Source: Volvariella volvacea V23 (Eukaryota > Basidiomycota > Agaricomycetes > Agaricales > Pluteaceae). Taken from it: a stretch of 64,000 nucleotides of DNA. Positions 22,132-32,311 of this stretch are shown one piece after another (position 1 is the first letter of the stretch; every line of letters starts with the position of its first letter). The notes under the pieces are model-generated. The model had not been told where the DNA came from and did no database searches. It was given only the letters and a program-made list of their open reading frames with translations. The stretch lies in NCBI GenBank assembly GCA_000349905.1, contig KB722740.1, positions 1,403,309 to 1,467,308 of the forward strand. Direction: 5' to 3'. The position numbers and the translations under genes are program-made.

Positions 22132-22392
22132 CTAGCGCCACCGTTGGGATGCATCAACCAAGATCTTCTTCGCCTCCTCACTGGACTTCAAAAACTGGGC
22201 GACACTTACACTAACCGTCAAATTGGAGCTAAACAATATGTCATGAGTCATGGCATAGCAAAGACTTGCATAATGTCCCCTTACCTTGCTCTTGAGGATG
22301 TCGATGACGATGACCAGAACGTCTGGATGCCAGGCGGTGGCTGAGAAACTATCCAGTTGCATCCGGCAAGCCCCGGCATAGCGTGGGAACAT
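22132..22392 (-). CDS. Small ORF upstream of RPL34, doubtful
   Basis: An 86-codon frame (MFPRYAGACRMQLDSFSA... to KKILVDASQRWR). The end EEAKKILVDASQRWR looks protein-like. Within it a GTAAGG...TTTAG pair suggests an intron, but I could not join the flanks in frame. I do not recognise a family. It may be a small conserved gene or part of the RPL34 promoter read by chance. Confidence 0.25.
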   Translation of the reverse strand: MFPRYAGACRMQLDSFSATAWHPDVLVIVIDILKSKVRGHYASLCYAMTHDILFSSNLTVSVSVAQFLKSSEEAKKILVDASQRWR

Positions 22393-25131
22393 GCTGCCGA
22401 AATTTCTACTCCGCGCGCTTAATTAGTCCCTCTCGTAACTCTCCACGCTAGATATTACGGCTTTCCTCGAGTTGCGTAACTGTGGGCATAGGCAATCATT
22501 ATGGAGTTGTAATCTCAATGACGATTGGGCTTATCGCTCATGTTATTCCCCAAGTTCACCCTTGTGGCCCGATCCAGTAGATAGATGTGAGTGGTTCTTT
22601 GTCACCTAGGAGGTTCGTTTCTCTCATGTCCTCGCTCGACTGAACTTGAATAAAACCAGTTGGCCTGACTTGAGGGGATATTTCGCCTCGGATGACAACG
22701 ACATTTGCACACGTCGCCTCTGGTTTACGCTGAGTTTGAAATCAAATAGAACCATCCCGCTTATTGCAGTTCGGTTTGGCCCTCTAGGGCCAAGCAGACC
22801 CTGCACAAACTGGATATCATCGGTGTGGTGCATTCGTGCCTAATGGAGCTGGGTAGAAAACCTCCATCAGAACGAGAGGGGTCACAGATTATCGCCGGAG
22901 GACCTTGTCAAGAATGACGAAGCATACAAAAAACAAAGGAATCAAACATTCCGTGTCCGTTGTAGGTCCATATAGACGCGAATAGGAGTCATCCAGTTGC
23001 CACTTCATTTGTGACGCATCAGGCGACAGCGCGCTCCCGACTAGTGCAGGTGCGCACTTCGACGAATGTATTTTCGTCGCGTTCCAATCGGACAGTTTTG
23101 GTGCCGTACCTATTGTTGGATTCGTCAATCATGCATCTAAATATTCGGCAACTAGTTGATGCGCTGACTCCAGAGGGGTCGCAGCCGTTAATCGTAACTG
23201 CGTCCTTCCGTTTATAACAAGGGAGTGGGGCCGCCTCCACACCAAGGTTGTCGTGATCGTTCGAGGAGTGTCATGAAGTCTAATTGGCAGCGTCTCTCGT
23301 TATTGTCATCATCGTCATCGTATCCGTAATGAAGGCGGGTTCGCTGAGCCTGCGGATTGAGAGGTTGATGACGACTGTTTGGTCAAGCACTGATAACCTT
23401 CGCGATGTTGAAACCTCGTCGATAAACATCAGGATTGATGAACCATAAAAAACGTCGCAGACATTACCGTTATCACATATCATGGCTGACGCGCTGCTCG
23501 GCTTCATCCAACCCAGGGAGATGGATCGGGTACAATAAGCAGGATAAGTTAAGTCCATTTACCAGCATCATTCTTCATGCCTTCCATAATCGTGAGCTTG
23601 AATGCAGGCTGAACCAAATGGCCCAAAGCCGGGTGAGGAAACCCGTTTGGGAATGATCAGCGATACCCCGCTTTTGGTCAATCAAATGCTGGAACGTAGG
23701 GGTTCCAGTAGATGCTTGTGTTTCAAATAGGCCAAGGGAATCAGAATGGAGCATAACCTGTATTGGAGGAAATACGAATGCATACCGCCGGCTTGCACCT
23801 TTTGGGTGTGGTCGCTGAGGTTGTTCGCTTCATTGCAGGACTCACTGAGCAAGCACAGAGGATTAACTGTGTGGGAACAATGGTAGTGGATTGCAGAAAT
23901 GTGGTTAATGCGCTGTCTGATGGGCATAGTTCACCGCTCCTGAAGACGTGGAAGGTATCGTCAGGCATCAAGTTTGGAAAAAGCTGGAATGTGCGAATAA
24001 AGGCGCCGACATCACGTAAACCAAAAGAGTAGTACTTACATACGGTAGTTTCGTTGAACATTCTGTTTTCCTGACGTTGGCTGCAGCCCTCCACCTTGTT
24101 CTGATTCTGATCTAGCATGTCCAGCTAAGACGGGATCAGTGAGCCGTTCTATGACTGCTGGTTCATTCCTGTTCATCTCGTCCGGGCGATAGCTGATGGC
24201 CCATTTGGACAACCCTCTAGCAGACTCCAGTTCGCGGTGATGAGGTGGGTGAGTCTTCGAGTACCGGGTCTACCTTCTTGCCACTCCGTGAATGATTCTC
24301 GCCGATGGGCTCCATAGCTTCCAACGAGCCAGCAGTTAGACTTCTATCCCTGGTCTGAGTCAACCACAGCGTCGCCTGATCCCATAGACACGTTCTGATG
24401 GGCATGACTGGCCCTCTTTCGTTCCGGGTGCCCGGCCGCCCCCACGCTGCTCGCTCGAAAATACCTGCACAAAAAGCAAAAGCACCCCGTTTCGCCAATT
24501 TAAACAACCCTTACTCACTCATTAGGTGTCAGCGCGATCTCCGGCCTGGTGGCCGCTAGAAAGTGGACGAAGCTCTTCCAGACACTTGAACGTGCGGACA
24601 ACCATTGGGGTATAATTTCTTCCATCTTAGATGCCCACTCCCTTGGCATGACCCTCATTGAAACCCTGTTTTTCTAACTCTCCCTGGCTTCATTTCCACA
24701 GCAGTTGCATGAGACCTTATCATAATCCCGGAGCACAGAATGCGTCCACCAGGGAGATCTCCATCCGGCGGTGTTCCTGCAGGAATGGCCGGCACTAATG
24801 AATGTACGATTTCTACCTTGTCAGCAACTCTTCCTAGTGCTCGTCTACCCTGAATTCAGTGGGCTGAAGCGAATGCATTGACGCAGATACTTGTGGTATA
24901 CTAAGTACAGTTAGTGTGGTGCTCATTTAATTTAACTTGTTCATAGATCCAGCAGATGGTTCTAGACCAACGGCGTTCACTCGCCCAGTTCTTGTGCGCT
25001 CGGCGATGCAATGCAACCACAACCGATGTCATTGAAGGTTCGATGGGCTGAGCCAGTGGTGTGACATTTGGTTGTCACAAGTCACGCTACCGTCCCCTTC
25101 TGCTGCATCCGTTGCAGCTTCAACTTGGCGA
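22393..25131. other. 2.7 kb without an identified gene
   Basis: Several minus-strand fragments with splice-like borders occur. One lies around 23558-23300, with MICDN before a GTAATG donor and a Ser-rich continuation after it. Others lie around 24100-23750 and 23150-22889, the last ending in a hydrophobic LIPLFFVCFVILDKVL. They might be exons of a secreted or GPI-anchored protein, but I could not assemble one frame. A plus-strand ATG at 24740 with a donor-like border is also unresolved. Confidence 0.3.
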
Positions 25132-26248
25132 ATGCCCTCACGAAAGAAAGCCGCGACCTCTGGGGTTCCCCAGATCCAACCATCCACTGTCCCTGCGCCA
25201 CCAGAGGCTGCAGGCTTCTTCCCCTTTGCTCGTTACACCTCCATTGTTGGGCTCCACACGACTTTTCTGGCTTTTGCGGCACTGTTCCTACCACGGACAT
25301 CGTTCCTATTCGAATTGACAACACCGGAATGGGACCCTAGTCAGCTGACCTCACGCGATAAGCCCCAACACCCTTTCCTTGAGTCCTTGACAATTAACCC
25401 GGCCATTACTTTGATCTACGTATGTGCCGGTGTTTCTCTGTTGCAGGTTTGGTGGGGAAGTTGGGTTCGGGACTGGGGCATCGATTTTGCGTTGCAAGGG
25501 TCTCTGGAGGAGAGGAAAAGCAAGAAGGCCCTGTTGAACCAAAGCAAATTGAAGGTTCTTCGTGTTCGCATTGCGTCTTTGTTCGGCTCGTCTCATCGTT
25601 ATTAGGACCTTCGCGATGCAGGGCTCATGACACTTGCTTCGTCATTCGTCTTCCACATTGCACTTGTCCTATTTGGGGCACCATTGCTGTTGTATGTGTA
25701 CACATGTTCCAACAGCTGATCCACCGCAAACCGCTCTTTTGTTCTGACAGACACGCGTTTCGTACATACACGCTGGCCTTGCTCGTGTCATTCCTCGTTG
25801 TCTTTCCCCCAGCATACGCGCTTGGTGTGCCCTCGTTCCAATCAGATGCTCTCTCTCTTGTCCGCCGAATCACCTGGGTGCGACTTTTTGCGGAGTTCTC
25901 GTCAGTTTATTCAATTCTCCCGAACCACTATCACCGCGTGTCTGAACCAACACTTCCAGGGTTCGCACACCAATTGAGCGTGCACTAGTGTATCCCGCGA
26001 TTGGGACCGTGGTGGGATGTTGGCTGGGGGCAATTCCTATCGCCCTAGATTGGGATCGACCGTGGCAAGTGAGTGACTTGACGACTACAAACAGCGCGTT
26101 TCTGACTTTTCCCTAGGGGTGGCCATTGACACCAACGTTCGGCGGTATAGCAGGATATATTATGGCTTCCCTCTATGCCCTTACTGTTAGCGGAAGCTAT
26201 TATCTACTAACAGCGACAGCAGAGTCTACACAATCTAAGTCTAATTGA
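25132..26248 (+). CDS. GPI11: GPI biosynthesis protein PIG-F/Gpi11
   Basis: Exons about 25132-25554, 25606-25691, 25751-25900, 25960-26068 and 26117-26248. The multi-pass protein of roughly 300 residues begins MPSRKKAATSG and has hydrophobic segments FLAFAALFLP, ITLIYVCAGVSLLQVWW, LASSFVFHIALVLFGAPLL and YTLALLVSFLVVFPPAYAL. Its C-terminal signature IPIALDWDRPWQ followed by WPLTPTFGGIAGYI is diagnostic for PIG-F (usually PLDWDRPWQ..WP). In the ER it partners with the phosphoethanolamine transferases that add bridging and side-branch ethanolamine phosphate to the GPI anchor. The ATG at 25132 was preferred because the sequence upstream has no family counterpart. Its stop is 74 bases from that of the convergent phosphatase gene. 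Confidence 0.9.
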
Positions 26249-26322
26249 ACCAGGTGGTGTAACAACATCATTAAGCCCTCTGTGGGCTATCTTCGCACAG
26301 ATATTCATATGCGCCCGCGCGT

Positions 26323-27525
26323 CTATTCCTTGGGTTGGTTCAAGATACGAAGGTCACTCAATGACTGTGTCACGTAGTCTGGGACGATAGGTGATGCATT
26401 TGGACCAGTGATGTCACCCTCCGTCGTGATGCCTAGTTGTTGAGAACTCGGTAAGCTCTTGTCAATCACCGCACAATTGAAGGACACTACCAGTCAAAAC
26501 GAGTAGGGTCGCCAAACCTCCACTCTGACCAAACAAAATATCTGTATTCAAACGGTCCCCAATCATGATTGTTCGTGCAGGATCATAGTTGATTCTTTAT
26601 GGCACCCCCGTCAGCCTAAAAAAAGAGCGGCGACTGATAAAGAAACTCACTTGGCTTTGATGGAGTCCAACATCACATGCTGTGGTTTCCCTGTGCAGAT
26701 CGGGGCCTTTCCGACTGCAGTTCGCAAAGGTGCACTGACGGCTCCTGCTCCCGGTAACAACCCATCTGCGGCAGGGTATGTGCTATCCTCGTTAGTGGCG
26801 ATAAAATGGCACCCGGGGATGCGAGTGAGGTATTGGAACGCCTTTGAATACTTTGTATAGGTGACTTGCGTGTCTAGACCACAAACTACGGCACCGACAT
26901 CCGGGTCGAGGGTGAACTTGGATAATGAGAATGGTTCGAGTGTGCAATCAGCTGGGTCCTTGTTTCTGATGTGACGTCGTTGTATGCGAGGATTGCTCGA
27001 GTACGTACTGTTCCCCCGAGAGTAGTGTATCCTTCGTTGTGGAGTTCTTCCTCCAACCCGCCCATTCCAATGACATAGATTTTCTTTGATTTGGGGAGCT
27101 GAACTATTGAGGAGAGGTATACCGCCGCGGAGTACGCAGAACCATAGATTTCATCCTGAGGCCCACGCTTAGTGTCAACCGGGAGTGATTACGTCTGCCA
27201 ATACATACCACATGGGCTTCAATACCCAATTGGACGAATTTACTACGATAACTCTTTCTTGACTTTGTTGCGTTATTGGTGACGAAAACCACGTTCTTGT
27301 CTGCAAAGAGTCAATATTTCGTAAGGATCTGACTTTTGAACTTTGAACACCAGATCAACGCGAGATGTACTCACTCCGACGCCGCAACAAATCAAGAACT
27401 TCGACCACGCCCTCAATTAGACGATCACCCTGCCAGAGCACCCCATCGCAATCGAACATCCATGTGTCATATTTGTCAAGCAAAGCAGAATAGTCTTCAG
27501 GACGATGCAATCGGGACTTGGACAT
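26323..27525 (-). CDS. PHO13-type phosphatase (4-nitrophenylphosphatase / phosphoglycolate phosphatase)
   Basis: Minus-strand gene with at least five exons. The start at 27525 gives [16 protein letters not shown], then HAD motif I as [11 protein letters not shown] (two Asp, nucleophile DxD). Motif II is [10 protein letters not shown], and the cap domain contains [15 protein letters not shown] and [11 protein letters not shown] conserved Lys lies near MLDSIKAK, and motif IV is [14 protein letters not shown]. The last exon reads [19 protein letters not shown] and ends LNQPKE. This family removes phosphate from 2-phosphoglycolate and other side products of glycolysis (yeast Pho13). All catalytic motifs are present. 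The final intron (acceptor CAACTAG) restores the family frame. Confidence 0.9.
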
Positions 27526-28810
27526 GGTTGAATGGGTGGATGCGGAAGGTGTGTGGCGGCGTTTATGGGTGATCTGATATCCGAGAATTTGATCTCAATC
27601 ATCGTCACCATCATACGCGCAAGCATTAATATTAGCTGGCATAATTTATTCATTCACAACTCGAGGTAAGTGGCCAGAACTCCCCCTTTTTTTCCCCATT
27701 TTCCCTCCCAAGACGTGTTAGCCGTGTGGAATGTGATATCACAAGGCTTGATGAGGGTATTGTGAAGAAGCCAAGGTTATAAACATCGCCCTGTGCAAAC
27801 TTTCTTATTATGAACGGCGATGAGGCGAATTCGAAGATGGCGGCAGGCATTGTGGTAGGTTGGTGGTCAAGCGTGCCCGCCTTATGCGTGTCTCGCCTGG
27901 TGGGCAATCGACGCAGACAGCCGAGCGGAAGAGAAGAAGTGGTAAGTCGCCATTGTCGTGGTTCGCCAAATGCTGTGGAACGTGCAACGCCTGGCACGCG
28001 ATGATATCTCCATTGCGCTATCTGGACGGAATCCACACACGCACGGCGTTCTCGATATAAAAGAATATGCGCTAACTTACAATGGAAGTTTCATATTCCT
28101 GTCGACTAACCTTGTGGAGAAGTTGCTCTTATTTTTTTCTTCTTTTCCTCTTTTCACCATCACATGAGGCTAAAATCTTACAGCCTCCTGCAGTGTCGAC
28201 CTTGGATGGCAGGTCCTGGTGTTGGGGCAGCGACGGAAATGAGGACACGTGTATGCATTAATGCCAGCTTACTTATTGCGGTAATTTTGCCCTTGTTCAT
28301 ATTCTATCGTTCTATATCTGCGGTCACCTCCTATGGTGAGCTCCGGCTTCATTCGGGTTAGCACTCGTGGCTTTTTCCGCTGGCAGAAAGACAATTCACC
28401 GGGTCATCCTCATGACATCGTGTCGCTTCTGGGGCCCTCGAATTAAGCAGTAGCATCAATTCATTGGAGGACTTTAACAATCTCCGCGGTTTACGACTTG
28501 GTTGCTGTCGAGATTTATCTCCAACCAGGATCATCAATGCCTTCTGGCTGGCAGTTGGCAGTGTGGGCTGGGGTCATTGATTGGTACTACGTAGACAAAC
28601 GGTCTATTTTCCCCAATGAAGTCAATGCGCCGACATCCCATGGGAACGACCTTCAATGTGCCTCTATCTGCACCGCTGGTCGAACGACGCTCACTGGTGA
28701 GTTAGCCGAAGGTCCATAAGTATGTCATCATTCATAAAAGATACATAGACCCGAGATAGCTCGTAAATAATACACATGCGCATACCTATCCTGGTGCAGT
28801 ATCCGTTCAA
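27526..28810. other. Intergenic with possible promoters
   Basis: Lies upstream of the phosphatase gene and downstream of the transaldolase-like gene. A TATA-like GGTTATAAAC near 27775-27784 precedes an ATG at 27810 with a donor-like GTAAGT about 140 bases later, but I could not build a convincing plus-strand gene. Confidence 0.35.
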
Positions 28811-30559
28811 TCAAAATACCTGATCTTCCAAAGGAAGTTCTACACCCAAACTCCGATTTTCAATGGAGCAAGAGAGGCCCGATCTCGCACTTTCTACCCG
28901 GATTGGCATGGGCTTGACATTGGGCTTGTCAAGCAATTGCGGGCAGGTTTCTTTGTTCTGCTTTGTGGGTGTCTTGGGACCCTGCGTTCGATATAGAGTT
29001 TTCAAGTCCACAGCCTTCACTTGGTATTGCCGGGTGACTTCGTATCTGACCAGGGACTCGATGGTCTCCATGTTGGCCTTCAGCGCACCCAACGCCATGT
29101 ACATGGTCCCGAATAACTTCTCACGTGTTGCCAGCGGTAGTGAACTGATAACACCCAACTTTGAATTCAAGAACGACGTGGGATGTTCTGTCTCTCTCGC
29201 GCGTAGGAAAGCGGGGGATGTTTCGGGAATTGACAGTATGGGAACTTTGCTCCACTTCATTTGCTCAACCTGTGCTTTGGATAAACAAACCGCATCCAAA
29301 GTACCTAGCGGGCCTATCTCTGGCAGCTGGAACAAAGTCTCCGTCATCAGGCATATGGTGCGGGTGTGATGTCAAGAAAGAAGTTGCCCGAGCTGTTCGA
29401 CTTACGGTGCGAAATGCGGTTCCAATAACCCTTGTGTTGAGCCTATGTTGCTTGAAGTATGCCACGATGGACTGAATCGATTCGATTCCAGGGTGAACCT
29501 CAACGTTCGGGGACAAGACGGCCTTCCGCTTCCGTTCATACCAGTCAAGTATCTAACAGCGGGTTAGCACTGATCAATGAACGCCGAGAACAATAGCCAC
29601 GTACCATACCAATGTCAATCGTAACCGCGGATGCCTCAGCCTCAACACATGCCGCTGCGTGAAGGTGATCGCAGACGAGGTAAAGGTTAGTGTGAAGCCC
29701 GTGGCCAGCTAACTCCTTGGCCGCTAAAATCCCCATCTCTGTGGCTGGAATCTGGAGGAACAGTTAGTCGCCCAGTCCACGCTAGTCAGGTTAAGATTCA
29801 CTGACGCTGACGATCAAGTCACTTTTGCTGATGCCCCGTTCTTCAAAGAGCTTGCTCAAGCGACACGCGTTGCGGACCATGGCTGATGCATCGTTGAAAA
29901 GGCGAGGGTCTGCAAAGGTGAAATGTGGACCCTCGACACGATCTATGAGGGCACTCGCCAGTTCCACCAGCTGCTCCCGGGAGATGTCGGTCAGGGACTT
30001 ATTAACTACCGGAAGGAGAACTGTACCGACAAATCGTTCAAGGGCAGTCCGAGTCACCCGTCGTTCGTCGAACTTTCCACCGGGACTTGTGAAGGACCTG
30101 CTCAGTCTATGTGGCTCGGGGATTAGGAGCTTAGCTGACTGCGTACCATTCGTCGACAGTGCTTTGCGCTGCCACCCATAGATGATAATACACGTCATCC
30201 GACCCAAGATACTGCAAGATACTGCTAGGCGTCAAACTGGTGCCGTCAAAATCGAAAGTACCGAGCGCTACAAAGAGAGCGGGAAGGGGAGATGTCAGAA
30301 TGCCACCGCCGACAAATGGGCGTCTAAAAACGCGGCGGAACCAACTTTCAAAATGGGCTAAATTCCCAATGATCGCGGTGTTTTGCTTCCTCAGGCCCTC
30401 CTCGATGCCGAGCGAACGTTTGCGCAAGCCATCGCTGTTGCCTATTGTACGGGAGAGCTTCTGGCGATAGTCGCTGTCAATCGTAGTTATCGCACTACAT
30501 TCGAACCTGGCAGGGGTGATTTTAGTGGGAGGGTCGGGAGGAATTGATGATTGGCGCAT
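28811..30559 (-). CDS. Transaldolase-like protein lacking the Schiff-base lysine
   Basis: Minus-strand exons include 30559-30147, 30097-29806, from 29751, and a last exon ending at 28811. The central part is unmistakably transaldolase: IPATEMGILAAKELAG, HTNLYLVCDHLHAAACVEA, DIGMILDWYERK, then VEVHPGIESIQSIVAYFK and VIGTAFRT. In bacterial TalB the active-site lysine lies in LIKLASTW; here the same place reads LIVSIPATE, with Ser for Lys, and the exon border (AGC|GTCAGT) leaves no room for a lysine. The family Asp of strand 1 may correspond to GTFDFDG. So the fold is kept, but the pentose-phosphate-pathway reaction through a Schiff base is not expected. The N-terminal 100 residues (from MRQSS) are poorly conserved and the start is uncertain. 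The C-terminal tail is Lys/Pro-rich. Confidence 0.8.
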
Positions 30560-31208
30560 GTTTTTTTGTGATTGACAGATCGTTGTTGTGCACGGCGAGA
30601 AGGCAGGTGAAGTGAGGTACGAGGGGGAGAATGAGGCATTGATTGGGCGTCCCGATGGCTGATGTATATAGCGCCTGTGCTGTTGGTGGCATTGCCAGCC
30701 GCCTTTATTGTAAACTAGTGCAAGAAGTTTCAAAGAACAATGCGCGCGGCCTTTGACAACAGCTCGCGTGAAGAAAGAGCAATGTCGCATTGGGACGTGT
30801 ATTTGGCTTGGCTTTGTTAGTACACAAGGAACATGAGGTAGAGCCTGAGCGCCTATCCGTTGAAACTCAATGCCCAATGCATGCAACACGGCATTCTGCA
30901 GATTGTAGTCAAGCTCATCACGTTGAACGGAATTACCGAGAAAGGTACAAACCTGAACGTACGATCGTCGATCTGAGCAGCTTACGAGAGTCGACTCTAT
31001 CAACCAGTTCTTGCTCCCACGCAGCAGGTAGTAAACTTCTCATCTTACCAAAGTCCCTTTTGGGCATGCCAGGTCCTATTGCTGTTATCAAGAGGGAAAG
31101 CAAAAATGATTTACGTAAATTATAATAGCACAAGTGAATGGTGACGACTATGGTACTCTAAACAAGACAGCAAACACACATAGCAAACAGTCAAGCGGTA
31201 AAAGGACA
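30560..31208. other. Intergenic
   Basis: About 650 bases between the transaldolase-like start and the stop of the bZIP gene on the same strand; presumably bZIP 3' UTR and transaldolase promoter. No other feature seen. Confidence 0.45.
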
Positions 31209-32311
31209 TTATCGATGTAGTGGGGCACGTTCCGAGGAATAAGGATGCCAGCTCTCCAGACCATTATCAGACGTTCCATTGGCATAAGGGGGAAGGGGGT
31301 AATTAGGATTGTGTGCATGGTGGCTCGAAGACTGCAAAGCCGGGTGTGAGGAGGGAACAGAGTGTGGGACAGCGAAGACATACTACATAAGCTTCGTCTT
31401 CCACCTTGACCGAGCCATAATGATTTGGGTGGGCATAATTTGACATAACATGATGATTCGATACCGGGGGTCGATGATTTACAGGTGAATGAGCGGGAGT
31501 TTGTTGCATTTGAGCAGGCTACATGAGAAAAACAGGATCGTCACTAGGATCCAAGAAAGTTCGCACAAACGCTCATAATGAAGAGCAAGAAGGAAAAATA
31601 CTCGCCGAAAACGGAGGACTTGAGGTACTACTCGATGCTGATGGTGTGTTTGGGAGAGGGAAGCCAGAATTGTGAATGTTGAATAGGCTGTTAGACGTTG
31701 AATTGCTTTGGTGATGCGAACCATTGGTCACGCCTGGGTAGTGATGGCTAAGAGGTTGGGGAATGGAGAGGGGCGGTGGTCGGTGTAGCGAGTCAGTGTC
31801 AGCAACGCCCTAGCGAGAGGAACATGTTCAGCGTACGGAAATGACTTGGGGAGTTGGGTGAACATTACATAGGGTTCATCGGGCATTTTTCTCCTCTTGT
31901 AATCGCGGTCGCACATCCGCGATTCGTGGAACGATGCCAGTGAGTTGCGTCGTCCTATATCCAGAGGCACACGATGGCCAGTCTCAGCAAGCAATCGTCG
32001 TAGGTCTTCGTTCTCCTTTTGTAGGCGTAGGTTCTCTTGCTCGAGCTCACGAATCTTGACGAGGGGCGGGGGCAGTGCAGCGACTTGTTCCGGGGAGAAG
32101 CCCAACGCTACCTGCAGCTTTGTCACAGTTTGCTCCAACTAGAGTCGACAATGGTCAGGATGACATGGAGACATCGACGACGAACACTACCCACCTGTTC
32201 GATGTACGCTTTTCGCTTTGCTCGATGTCTTGCTTGTGCTTTGGCATTACGGCTGCGCTCAGGGCGTTCAGCTGGTTGTGCCGTAGTAGTATGATTGGTA
32301 ACAGTGGACAT
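31209..32311 (-). CDS. bZIP transcription factor
   Basis: Minus-strand exons 32311-32195, 32138-31869, 31809-31602 and further C-terminal exons ending at 31209. The basic region reads ERSRNAKAQARHRAKRKAY with the N-x7-R signature, followed across the first intron by the leucine zipper (LEQTVTKLQVALG ... IRELEQENLRLQKENEDLRRLL). The rest is Ser/Asn/His/Pro-rich: SNSTSNSLFNIHNSG, then MQQTPAHSPVNHRPP, VSNHHVMSNYAHPNHYG and a final exon ending SSERAPLHR. I could not find a clean phase match between the exon ending near 31602 and the one starting near 31518, so one border is wrong or an intron is atypical. DNA-binding nuclear regulator; the pathway is unknown. Confidence 0.8.
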
